Positions 7,917-14,775 of a stretch of DNA of 57,323 nt are shown piece after piece; within the stretch, counting starts at the first letter, position 1; the number at the start of each line of letters is the position of its first letter. The DNA is from Bacteroidaceae bacterium (lineage in GTDB: Bacteria > Bacteroidota > Bacteroidia > Bacteroidales > Bacteroidaceae): contig JAEEZX010000033.1 in NCBI GenBank assembly GCA_016292045.1, positions 1 through 57,323 on the forward strand. The letters are read 5' to 3'. A program made the translations under genes and the position numbers. The notes under the pieces are model-generated. The model did not search any database and had not been told where the DNA came from. It saw only the letters and a program-made list of their open reading frames with translations.

Positions 7917-9097
7917 TGGAAACAATACTTTTAACAGATTTGACTGTTGCTGATATATGCAAGGGTTTTACATATAGCAAAGTAGAAGCAAAAGGCTTGT
8001 TTGGCTGGGGTGGGAAACTAATTATACAGCCTGAATATCAGCGTCACTATATCTATGATGATGGAAAACATGATGTGGATGTCATATATAGTCTCTTGAA
8101 AAAATATCCACTTGGTTTGCTCTATTTCGTAAGACGGCCAGATGGTATGTACGAAGTACTTGACGGTCAGCAGCGTATTACTTCTTTTGGTAGATACGTA
8201 ACAGGACATTTCTCTATTATAGATGAAGATGACAAAAGAGAAAAGCAATTTAGTGCATTGCCAGAGGATAAACGTAACAGAATACTTGGCAGTCCACTGA
8301 CCATCTACGTTTGTGAAGGAACAGAATCTGAAATAAAGCAATGGTTCGAGACCATCAATATTGTTGGCATGAAGTTGACAGAACAAGAAAAAAGGAATGC
8401 CATATTTAGTGGTAAGTTCGTTACAGAAGCCAAGAAAGTATTCAGCAATTCAAGCAATTCAAATATGAAGAAATGGCGCTCGTACATAAAGGGCGATCCT
8501 AAAAGACAGGAAATACTGGAGGAAGCATTGTGTTGGGTGGCAAAAGCAGAGAAGGACGATAGACTCATAGACCGGTATATGAGTGAACATCGTGATAATG
8601 GTGATATATCTGAGTTGACTGATTATTTTGAGAGTGTTATTAATTGGATAAATAGCACATTCAAAGATGTAGAGTCTAAGATGAAAGGACTTGAATGGGG
8701 AAGACTGTGGCGTACTTATCATCACCAAGGTTACGATCCTGATGTATTATCAGAAAAGATACAACGGTTACTATCCGATACCCAAATTGAAGATCCAAGA
8801 GGAATCTGGGAATATGTACTTGGTGGGGAACAGGATACTCAGCTGCTGGATGTCCGGGTATTTGACCCAAAGACTAAGGATTTTGTCTACAGGCAGCAGA
8901 CGGCTGCGGCAAAGGAGAAAGGTGAATCCAACTGTCCGCTATGCGCTATCGGCCACGATGCCAACCACACCAAAATATGGGACCTGAAGGACATGGATGC
9001 CGACCACGTGACGGCGTGGAGCAAGGGCGGCAGTACGGACATCGATAACTGCCAGATGCTCTGCAAGACACACAACAGGGCGAAGGGAAACAGATAA
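7916..9097 (+). CDS. DUF262 (GmrSD-like) protein with C-terminal HNH nuclease
   Basis: A 393-residue fusion. The N-terminal DUF262 domain shows the ParB/sulfiredoxin-like motif DGQQR (83-87) after QPEYQR (38-43), as in the GmrS/GmrD and BrxU group of nucleotide-dependent, modification-sensing enzymes. The C-terminus is a zinc-bound HNH module: C340-x2-C343, DADH364, N378, C379-x3-C383 and H386. The DGQQR motif predicts NTP binding or hydrolysis driving DNA cleavage by HNH (known for relatives). Translation is coupled to the EcoRI-type methylase through the TAATG overlap. This could be a restriction enzyme protected against by that methylase, or a modification-dependent enzyme; which one cannot be told from sequence. 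Confidence 0.85.
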   Translation: METILLTDLTVADICKGFTYSKVEAKGLFGWGGKLIIQPEYQRHYIYDDGKHDVDVIYSLLKKYPLGLLYFVRRPDGMYEVLDGQQRITSFGRYVTGHFSIIDEDDKREKQFSALPEDKRNRILGSPLTIYVCEGTESEIKQWFETINIVGMKLTEQEKRNAIFSGKFVTEAKKVFSNSSNSNMKKWRSYIKGDPKRQEILEEALCWVAKAEKDDRLIDRYMSEHRDNGDISELTDYFESVINWINSTFKDVESKMKGLEWGRLWRTYHHQGYDPDVLSEKIQRLLSDTQIEDPRGIWEYVLGGEQDTQLLDVRVFDPKTKDFVYRQQTAAAKEKGESNCPLCAIGHDANHTKIWDLKDMDADHVTAWSKGGSTDIDNCQMLCKTHNRAKGNR

Positions 9098-9110
9098 AAA
9101 TATAAGAATT

Positions 9111-10799
9111 ATGAAAAAAGTATTATCCATTATTCTGGTGTTAGGACTACTCGTTCCTGCATCTCTATGTGCTAAGAAAAAGTCTTTCGGCAATGGCCTG
9201 TTTTGGGAAATTACTACTGATGGGACATTGGTAATTTCTGGTCAGGGGGCGATGCCGAATGATGATTTCTCAGGTAAAAAACGACCTTGGCATTCTAAAT
9301 TACATAAGGGAAGTGTGCAAAATATCGAAATTCAAGAGGGGATAACACATATTGGAAACTATGCTTTTTCTTCTGCTCGAAATATTTTTAATGTTTCTTT
9401 ACCCACAACATTAAAGAGCATAGGTGAGTATGCCTTTGCTTATACAAAATTAAAAGAAATAATTGTTCCCTTTAATGTACAATATATTGGTCCCAGAGCG
9501 TTTGAAGGTTCGGATTTAGAGAATGTGCTACTTAGCAAGGAATTGAGGGTGCTATCGCGTAAGGCTTTTGCCGGTTGTAAATTTAAAGAGATATTACTAC
9601 CTGAAAAATTAGAATACATAGGAGAAGAAGCCTTCGCTTTTAACACTCATTTGGAATCAATAATATTTACAGGAGACATAAAGGAAATTAAACCTAACGC
9701 ATTTGTAATATGGGCAGATAATGTTGACAAAGGATACAGTGGCACAATGTATAATGCACCACTTAAATTGATACAGAATCATTCTTATAATGGAGTGTCT
9801 TATTATGGAGTGTCATGGAACGTATCTTATTCATCTTTCGATGCAATAAAAGACATTCATGGGAACATCATTGTGCCTGCAAAGAAAGGTCGTCAGGTAA
9901 TAGACGTGCGCGACGGGGGAGATATCTTATACTATCAAGTCTCCGATAGAGCCAACGAGTGGGGTATAATGAACAAATCCGGAGAATGGGTTGTTCAGCC
10001 GATATATAATAACATAGTAAATCTTGGCTCTTGTTATTTTCGGCTAACATCTGGAGGCACATCAAGTATAGTCTATTTAGACGGGAATAATGTGAATACC
10101 ATATTATCTTCAACTTCATATTACAAAAACATTGGTAATTACGATAGTAATGTAAAAGGATTTCCATTTTTACGCAATGGATATAAAGGATATATTGACA
10201 CGAAAGGCCATGAATTTGCTGTGACAAAAGTATTGCCAACAGAGGAGGAAATTAACACCCAATCATCGACATCAACAAGTTATAGCGATGCGTTAGTTTT
10301 CGACCTAAAAGGACGTGTTAAATCGTGTAAAATAACAGAAAATCACACCCCATTTAATATTTGTGATATTAACAAAGATTTTACAATTACTTTTTCTTCA
10401 TCAGGAAGAATAACGCCCAAAGATTCATCACTCAAAATTGAACGTGATAGTAATGGACGTTTAAAGGAAATTGGCGAATACAGCATAACTTATGATAATA
10501 ATGGTCATGTAAAAGAAATCAAATATAAGTCATATACGCCATTACTATCGATGTATAATTCTTCCGACTACGCATACGACAACAATGGAAGGATAGTAAA
10601 AAATAGTTACCTAAACCTAATGATGTATGGAATAGATATGGTGGAAATGATGAAGGAAGCTTTAGAAAAAGAACCTCACATATACAATTATACATACACA
10701 AAATTTGATTCAAATGGGAATTGGATAGAAAGAAAAGTCACTGATGATAAGGGTGAAGTTAAAGGTGGAGTGGAAAGAAGAACTATTACATACTATTGA
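9111..10799 (+). CDS. Secreted BspA-type leucine-rich-repeat protein with WG-like and YD-like repeats
   Basis: A 562-residue protein with a clear signal peptide (MKKVLSIILVLGLLVPASLCA). Residues about 65-210 hold BspA/TpLRR leucine-rich repeats with the typical 'IGNYAF', 'IGEYAFAY', 'IGPRAFEG', 'LSRKAFAG', 'IGEEAFAF' words. A WG-repeat-like segment follows (NEWGIMNKSGEWVVQPIY, about 283-300). The C-terminal third has YD-like repeats (RDSNGRLKEIGEY, YDNNGHVKEIKY, YDNNGRIVKNSY, FDSNGNW). Such proteins act at the cell surface in binding. It starts only 13 nt after the DUF262-HNH gene with no visible promoter, so it may be read through from the cassette, though a secreted protein is an odd partner. 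No lipobox is apparent. Confidence 0.75.
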   Translation: MKKVLSIILVLGLLVPASLCAKKKSFGNGLFWEITTDGTLVISGQGAMPNDDFSGKKRPWHSKLHKGSVQNIEIQEGITHIGNYAFSSARNIFNVSLPTTLKSIGEYAFAYTKLKEIIVPFNVQYIGPRAFEGSDLENVLLSKELRVLSRKAFAGCKFKEILLPEKLEYIGEEAFAFNTHLESIIFTGDIKEIKPNAFVIWADNVDKGYSGTMYNAPLKLIQNHSYNGVSYYGVSWNVSYSSFDAIKDIHGNIIVPAKKGRQVIDVRDGGDILYYQVSDRANEWGIMNKSGEWVVQPIYNNIVNLGSCYFRLTSGGTSSIVYLDGNNVNTILSSTSYYKNIGNYDSNVKGFPFLRNGYKGYIDTKGHEFAVTKVLPTEEEINTQSSTSTSYSDALVFDLKGRVKSCKITENHTPFNICDINKDFTITFSSSGRITPKDSSLKIERDSNGRLKEIGEYSITYDNNGHVKEIKYKSYTPLLSMYNSSDYAYDNNGRIVKNSYLNLMMYGIDMVEMMKEALEKEPHIYNYTYTKFDSNGNWIERKVTDDKGEVKGGVERRTITYY

Positions 10800-10838
10800 C
10801 AGCCTTTATAAGTGTAATACAAAACACCCTCAAACGAT

Positions 10839-10943
10839 ATGGCAGTAGGAAACTTAGTCAAGCGACTACAAGATATAATGCGCAAGGACGCTGGTATCAA
10901 TGGAGTGGCGAAGGTATTGAGATGCTTCCTGATGAGAGCCTGA
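10839..10943 (+). pseudogene. Fragment of type I restriction methyltransferase hsdM (N-terminus)
   Basis: The ATG at 10839 opens a 34-codon frame beginning MAVGNLVKRLQDIMRKDAG, which matches the conserved start of HsdM (family usually about 500 residues). After DAGING the match is lost and TGA follows at 10941. The downstream 70 nt is open in another frame up to a TAA at about 10973 (ending NEFIERVAH), likely unrelated debris. This suggests a type I restriction locus once stood here. Confidence 0.6.
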
Positions 10944-11038
10944 ACGAATTCATAGAACGTGTGGCGCACTAATAATGCATAATACCTTTTTCGCGACATT
11001 CGCGACATCGAAAATTTGCGCCCATAAACAAAATTCCG

Positions 11039-11046
11039 TAACTTTG
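11039..11046 (+). promoter_or_regulatory. -7 box TAACTTTG before the transposase fragment
   Basis: TAACTTTG lies 11 nt before the ATG at 11058, matching the Bacteroidetes consensus. Just upstream is a short direct repeat of TTCGCGACA. Confidence 0.45.
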
Positions 11047-11057
11047 TGGTCGATTTT

Positions 11058-11216
11058 ATGAAGCAGATGTCGGAACTTGGGAAATGGCAATGGCAGGAGC
11101 CGGGGACAGCATGGCGGGGCGTAGGAGTGTATCATATCACGCTGACAATTCCAGAGCGCAAGCCTCTGTTAGGCCAGCTCGATGTGAGAAGAAAAAGTCT
11201 GAAGGCCGATGTATGA
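11058..11216 (+). pseudogene. Truncated REP-associated / IS200-like transposase (Y1 family) fragment
   Basis: The ATG at 11058 begins a 52-codon frame containing WQWQEPGTAWRGVGVYHITL and KPLLGQLD, the N-terminal signature of the roughly 300-residue Bacteroidales transposases related to REP-associated tyrosine transposases (recognised from memory). The catalytic HUH and tyrosine parts are missing. The promoter and start are intact but the gene is dead. It marks a rearranged junction between the accessory island and the core chromosome. Confidence 0.55.
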
Positions 11217-11251
11217 GGGAAGAAGGCGGGTCAATGGCGCCCCTGCGGGGC

Positions 11252-11281
11252 TAAATGATAAATGACAAATGATAAATGAGA
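11252..11281. repeat. Heptamer micro-array (AAATGAT type)
   Basis: Consecutive units AAATGAT, AAATGAC, AAATGAT, AAATGAG lie just upstream of the promoter for the 11349 gene. Same 7-nt spacing as the other arrays in this window. Confidence 0.8.
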
Positions 11282-11301
11282 TTTATGTCGGGATTTTTTC
11301 G

Positions 11302-11309
11302 TACCTTTG
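11302..11309 (+). promoter_or_regulatory. -7 box TACCTTTG for the four-helix-bundle gene
   Basis: TACCTTTG preceded by a T-rich tract, 39 nt before the ATG at 11349. Confidence 0.65.
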
Positions 11310-11348
11310 TAGCGGAAAAGAAATTTAAACGACAATACTGACAAATAC

Positions 11349-12050
11349 ATGGCTGATAGACCGCTTCCCAAAGTGCTGCTGAATGAGGTGCAGTATCAAG
11401 ACCTGTTCTTCTACCAAAAGTCGGAGGTGTTGTACGCTCTTACTTATCACTTCGCCAAGCGTTTCCTGCCCGGCAAGGGCGACCGTACTGTAGATCAAAT
11501 GATACAGGCAGCACGGTCGGGAAAGCAGAATATCATAGAAGGTTTTGCCGACGGTATGACATCCACAGAAATGCAGTTGAAGTTGCTCAATGTGGCGCGT
11601 TCGTCGTTAAAGGAACTTCGTGCCGACTATGAGGACTATCTCAGCACGCGCCATCTTGGAGTATGGGATGCGTCTCACCCTCGCTATGACACATTGCTCA
11701 AATTTTGCCGTGAGCACAATAAGGTAAGCGATTACGAGCCGTATTTCCAGAAATGGGGCGATGAGGAGCAATGCAACATAGCCCTCACGTTGCTCCACAT
11801 GACAGATAAAATGATGAAGACCTATTTGAGCGGTCTTGATCAGCAGTTTGTGACGCAGGGCGGCATAAAAGAGCGTATGTATGCAGCTCGCACAGGTTAT
11901 AGGAAAGGTCAGGATGAAGAGCTCCAACGCCTTAGAGACGAGAACAAGAGCCTGCGTCAGCAGGTGTCTGTTCTTGAGCAGCGTGTTGAGCAGCTGCTCA
12001 GCGAGAAGCGACATTTGGAAGTGTTGCTGGAGCAGGAGAGAAAGAAGTAA
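11349..12050 (+). CDS. Four-helix-bundle suffix-domain (S23-like) protein with C-terminal coiled coil
   Basis: A 233-residue soluble protein. The first two thirds (KSEVLYALTYHFAKRFL, QMIQAARSGKQNIIEGFADG, EMQLKLLNVARSSLKELRADYED) follow the four-helix-bundle pattern of S23-like proteins, common in Prevotella as 'four helix bundle suffix' proteins. From about 190 to the end there is a clear heptad coiled coil (LQRLRDENKSLRQQVSVLEQRVEQLL), suggesting oligomerisation. No enzymatic motif is visible and the function is unknown. It has its own promoter (11302-11309), and a CTAG-decamer array begins 3 nt after its stop. Confidence 0.7.
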   Translation: MADRPLPKVLLNEVQYQDLFFYQKSEVLYALTYHFAKRFLPGKGDRTVDQMIQAARSGKQNIIEGFADGMTSTEMQLKLLNVARSSLKELRADYEDYLSTRHLGVWDASHPRYDTLLKFCREHNKVSDYEPYFQKWGDEEQCNIALTLLHMTDKMMKTYLSGLDQQFVTQGGIKERMYAARTGYRKGQDEELQRLRDENKSLRQQVSVLEQRVEQLLSEKRHLEVLLEQERKK

Positions 12051-12053
12051 AGG

Positions 12054-12099
12054 CTAGAAACTAGTTTAAACTAGCTTTAACTAGTTATACTAGATAAAA
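12054..12099. repeat. CTAG-spaced decamer micro-array
   Basis: CTAG occurs at 12054, 12061, 12071, 12081 and 12090, embedded in AAACTAGTTT-like units of about 10 nt. It starts 3 nt after the stop of the 11349 gene. A repeat of this compactness in a 130-nt gap is not random-looking. Confidence 0.75.
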
Positions 12100-12127
12100 C
12101 TGATGCAACTATCCCCCATAAAAGCAA

Positions 12128-12153
12128 GACGGCAACCTTTCGGCTGCCGTCTG
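12128..12153 (-). terminator. Terminator hairpin after the TPR protein gene
   Basis: Arms AGACGGCA (12128-12135) and TGCCGTCT (12146-12153), with an extended CC/GG stem and a TTTC loop, lie 30 nt after the minus-strand stop at 12183. TTTT follows shortly on the minus strand. Confidence 0.65.
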
Positions 12154-12182
12154 TGCGTTTACAAATTTCGTTTCGTGTGTGT

Positions 12183-13610
12183 TTACTTGCCGCCCTTCCA
12201 GAAGTCTTCCTCAGCCTTCTTCTTGCGGAGATACTCCTGATACTCGGCCTGAGCCTTGGCGTTGGCAGCATTGGCGGCAATGGCCTGCTTCAGATTAGCC
12301 TTCAGACGCTCGGCAGCAGGAGCCACCGTGATGTCGGCCTCGGCAGCCTTCTCACAGTAGCTGACAGCCGTCTCGAAGTCGTGAGCCTTCGTGAGGTTGA
12401 CAGCCTGCTGATAGTATGCCTTGCCCACAATGTTGGGGTTGTAGCTGATGGCCTTCTCAACATATTCGCCGCTCTTGGTGACAGCGCCGGATGAAGCAAG
12501 AGCTCGTGCTACGCGCAGACAGATGTTGCCGCGAACGTCGTCGTTGGGAGCCAGCTCCAGAGCCTTATTATAATAGGTGAGACACTCCTGGGCCTTGCCT
12601 TCCTTCTGCAGCTTCTGTGCGAAACCGATGCTGGAGGTGAAGGTGGGCTTGATATTGTAGGCAGCCACAGCGTACTCGTAGTAGATGTCGGAGTCGTCGC
12701 AACCGTTCTGAGCCATCAGGTTGATAGCGTTGTTGAGCTTGTTGATGTCCTCCTTGTAGGCATCGAACTTCTTGGTGTAGATAGCGATGATCTGATCCCT
12801 GTCGGCGGCACCGGAAGCGGCGAAGGTCTGGTCGATGAATGCCAGAGGACCGTCGTAGGTGGCAACGAGCTTCTCAGCCTTCTCCGTGTCGCCCTGCTCC
12901 TGAGCCTCCTTGGCCAGCTGCAGCATCTTCTCGCAGGCGTCCTTGGAGTCGAGGTAGTCCTGCAGATACTGCTCACGCCATACGTCGGGAGTGCCCTGGC
13001 CTACATAGTACTTGTAGATGGCGTCGGACACCATGAAGAAGGTCTGCAGACAGCCGCCCGTGATTTCACGGCCGCCCTGCTCGTTGACCATCTTGATGGC
13101 CGTAGCGAAATTGTCCCATGCCTTGTTGAGGGTGTAGCCGGATTCGGCCACTTTGGGAGCCGTCCAGTTGTAGTACTCGGCCTTCACGGCAAGCACATCG
13201 CCCAGAGTGCTCTTGAGAGCATCGTTCTTCTCCATCTTGTTTAGGTTGTCGAGACGCTCCTGACGGGCATCGAACATGTTCATCAGGTCGTCGAAATACT
13301 GCTTTTTCTTAGCCTCGTCGGTGGAGGTGTTAATCAGATTGTAGAGCATCAGGGGAGCGTAGCCCTTGTAGATGCCCGTGATGGAGTAGGGAGCCTTCTC
13401 CATGAGCCACTTCCATGAGATATAAGCCTCGTTCCAATCCTGATTCTGCAGAGCCATCTGATAGGTGGACACATGTCCGCGAGCCTCCTGCACGCTGTCG
13501 GGACAGGTGTAGGCAATACGCTCGTCGATATTCTGCCAGTCGTTGATTTGAGCACTTGCGGCACCACAGCATGCAAATGCTCCCAGTGCCAATAGATTCT
13601 TCAGTTTCAT
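12183..13610 (-). CDS. Secreted tetratricopeptide-repeat protein
   Basis: A 475-residue protein with a signal peptide (MKLKNLLALGAFACCGAASAQ), so probably periplasmic. The C-terminal half contains TPR-like helical pairs (AQECLTYYNKALELAPND, GEYVEKAISYNPNIVGKAYYQ, FETAVSYCEKAAEADITV). The very end is an Ala/Lys-rich helix (KAQAEYQEYLRKKKAEED). Bacteroidales core genomes often carry such a protein. It probably acts as a scaffold in the envelope (inference), and no enzyme motif is seen. It has its own TACCTTTG promoter and is divergent from the antiporter gene. Confidence 0.75.
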   Translation of the reverse strand: MKLKNLLALGAFACCGAASAQINDWQNIDERIAYTCPDSVQEARGHVSTYQMALQNQDWNEAYISWKWLMEKAPYSITGIYKGYAPLMLYNLINTSTDEAKKKQYFDDLMNMFDARQERLDNLNKMEKNDALKSTLGDVLAVKAEYYNWTAPKVAESGYTLNKAWDNFATAIKMVNEQGGREITGGCLQTFFMVSDAIYKYYVGQGTPDVWREQYLQDYLDSKDACEKMLQLAKEAQEQGDTEKAEKLVATYDGPLAFIDQTFAASGAADRDQIIAIYTKKFDAYKEDINKLNNAINLMAQNGCDDSDIYYEYAVAAYNIKPTFTSSIGFAQKLQKEGKAQECLTYYNKALELAPNDDVRGNICLRVARALASSGAVTKSGEYVEKAISYNPNIVGKAYYQQAVNLTKAHDFETAVSYCEKAAEADITVAPAAERLKANLKQAIAANAANAKAQAEYQEYLRKKKAEEDFWKGGK

Positions 13611-13645
13611 TGTTCGTTTATGTTCGTTTTGTCGATTTTTGTAAG

Positions 13646-13653
13646 CAAAGGTA
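13646..13653 (-). promoter_or_regulatory. -7 box TACCTTTG for the TPR protein gene
   Basis: Minus-strand TACCTTTG, 36 nt before the ATG at 13610. Confidence 0.65.
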
Positions 13654-13716
13654 GTAAAAAGTTGCAGTATGCCCGTTTGCGGGCGGCGATTATTTTAGTA
13701 ATTTAAGTTTTTTTTG

Positions 13717-13724
13717 TACTTTTG
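13717..13724 (+). promoter_or_regulatory. -7 box TACTTTTG immediately before the antiporter start
   Basis: TACTTTTG ends only 4 nt before the ATG at 13729, so the transcript probably begins at or within a few nt of the start codon (leaderless). It also rules out the longer frame that opens at 13714. Confidence 0.6.
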
Positions 13725-13728
13725 CAGC

Positions 13729-14661
13729 ATGATATTTGTCCAAATAGCACTTATTGTGGCAGGAATGGCCCTCGTTTTATGGGGCGCAGACCGCTTCACT
13801 GACGCATCCACGGCCATAGCCAGACGTTACAGGATAAGCGAACTGATAATCGGCCTCACGGTGGTGGCGATAGGCACCTCCCTGCCGGAGTTCATGGTGA
13901 GCCTCTTCAGCGCCCTGCGAGGCAGTGCGGATATGAGTGTGGGAAACATCATGGGCAGCAACATCTTCAACGCCCTGATGATAACGGGAGCCTCCAGCCT
14001 GATACTGCCGATGGCGATATCCAGGCGCGCCCTGTTCACCGACATGCCCGTCACCCTCGGTATATCCATAATACTGGTGATACTGGGATGTCAGGAAGGC
14101 CTCTCGCGCTGGGACGGAGTGGGGCTGATGCTCATCTTCTCGGCCTATCTGGGTTGGACCACCTACTACGCCCGTCACCACAGGGAGCAGGATTTGTATC
14201 CGGAGGACAAGATAATGAGCCTGGCGCGCATCGTGCTGTTTCTGGTGATAGGCGTGCTGTGTCTCGTGGTGGGAGCCCGGCTGATGGTGGACAATGCCGT
14301 GAAGCTGGCCGGGGCGCTGGGAGTGTCGGAGAGGGTGATTGCCATCACGGTGCTCGCCACCGGTACGTCGCTGCCGGAATTCGCCACGAGCCTGGTGGCC
14401 GCATACAAGGGCAGGGAAGGGCTGGCGATAGGTAACGTGCTGGGTAGCAACATCTTCAACATCCTGTTCGCTCTGGGGCCATGCGCGGTGATACGCCCGC
14501 TGAGTATGGAGGGGCTGAAGACGACGGATTTCTGCTACTTCGTGGGCAGCGTGGCGCTGCTCTTTGTCCTCTCGCTGACGGGAAGACGTCTCGGACGTGT
14601 GAAAGGAGCGGTTTTGATAACGGCATATTTGATTTACGTTGCTTTGCTTATGACCCATTAA
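13729..14661 (+). CDS. Calcium/sodium antiporter, CaCA family (YrbG-like)
   Basis: A 310-residue inner-membrane protein with about ten hydrophobic segments. It has the two inverted alpha repeats of the CaCA superfamily. The first carries GTSLPEFMVSL (about 49-59) and GNIMGSNIFNAL; the second carries GTSLPEFATSLVAA and GNVLGSNIFNIL. The acidic Glu in each GTSLPE and the Asn in GSN are the ion-binding residues in the family. It exchanges Ca2+ for Na+ (or H+) across the cytoplasmic membrane. The start MIFVQIAL is chosen because the -7 box overlaps the earlier frame. Confidence 0.9.
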   Translation: MIFVQIALIVAGMALVLWGADRFTDASTAIARRYRISELIIGLTVVAIGTSLPEFMVSLFSALRGSADMSVGNIMGSNIFNALMITGASSLILPMAISRRALFTDMPVTLGISIILVILGCQEGLSRWDGVGLMLIFSAYLGWTTYYARHHREQDLYPEDKIMSLARIVLFLVIGVLCLVVGARLMVDNAVKLAGALGVSERVIAITVLATGTSLPEFATSLVAAYKGREGLAIGNVLGSNIFNILFALGPCAVIRPLSMEGLKTTDFCYFVGSVALLFVLSLTGRRLGRVKGAVLITAYLIYVALLMTH

Positions 14662-14728
14662 AAATAAAAAAATGGAAAGATAAGCAAAAAAATGTAAAAA
14701 AATCATGGCGCAAAAAAAAAGAATTTCA

Positions 14729-14736
14729 TACCTTTG
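14729..14736 (+). promoter_or_regulatory. -7 box TACCTTTG for glycogen synthase
   Basis: TACCTTTG, 39 nt before the ATG at 14776, in a tract of A and T. It probably drives the synthase and the phosphorylase 21 nt further on. Confidence 0.65.
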
Positions 14737-14775
14737 CGCCCGTAAAATTTTACTAGTAGTTTTAGATTTCAAAAT

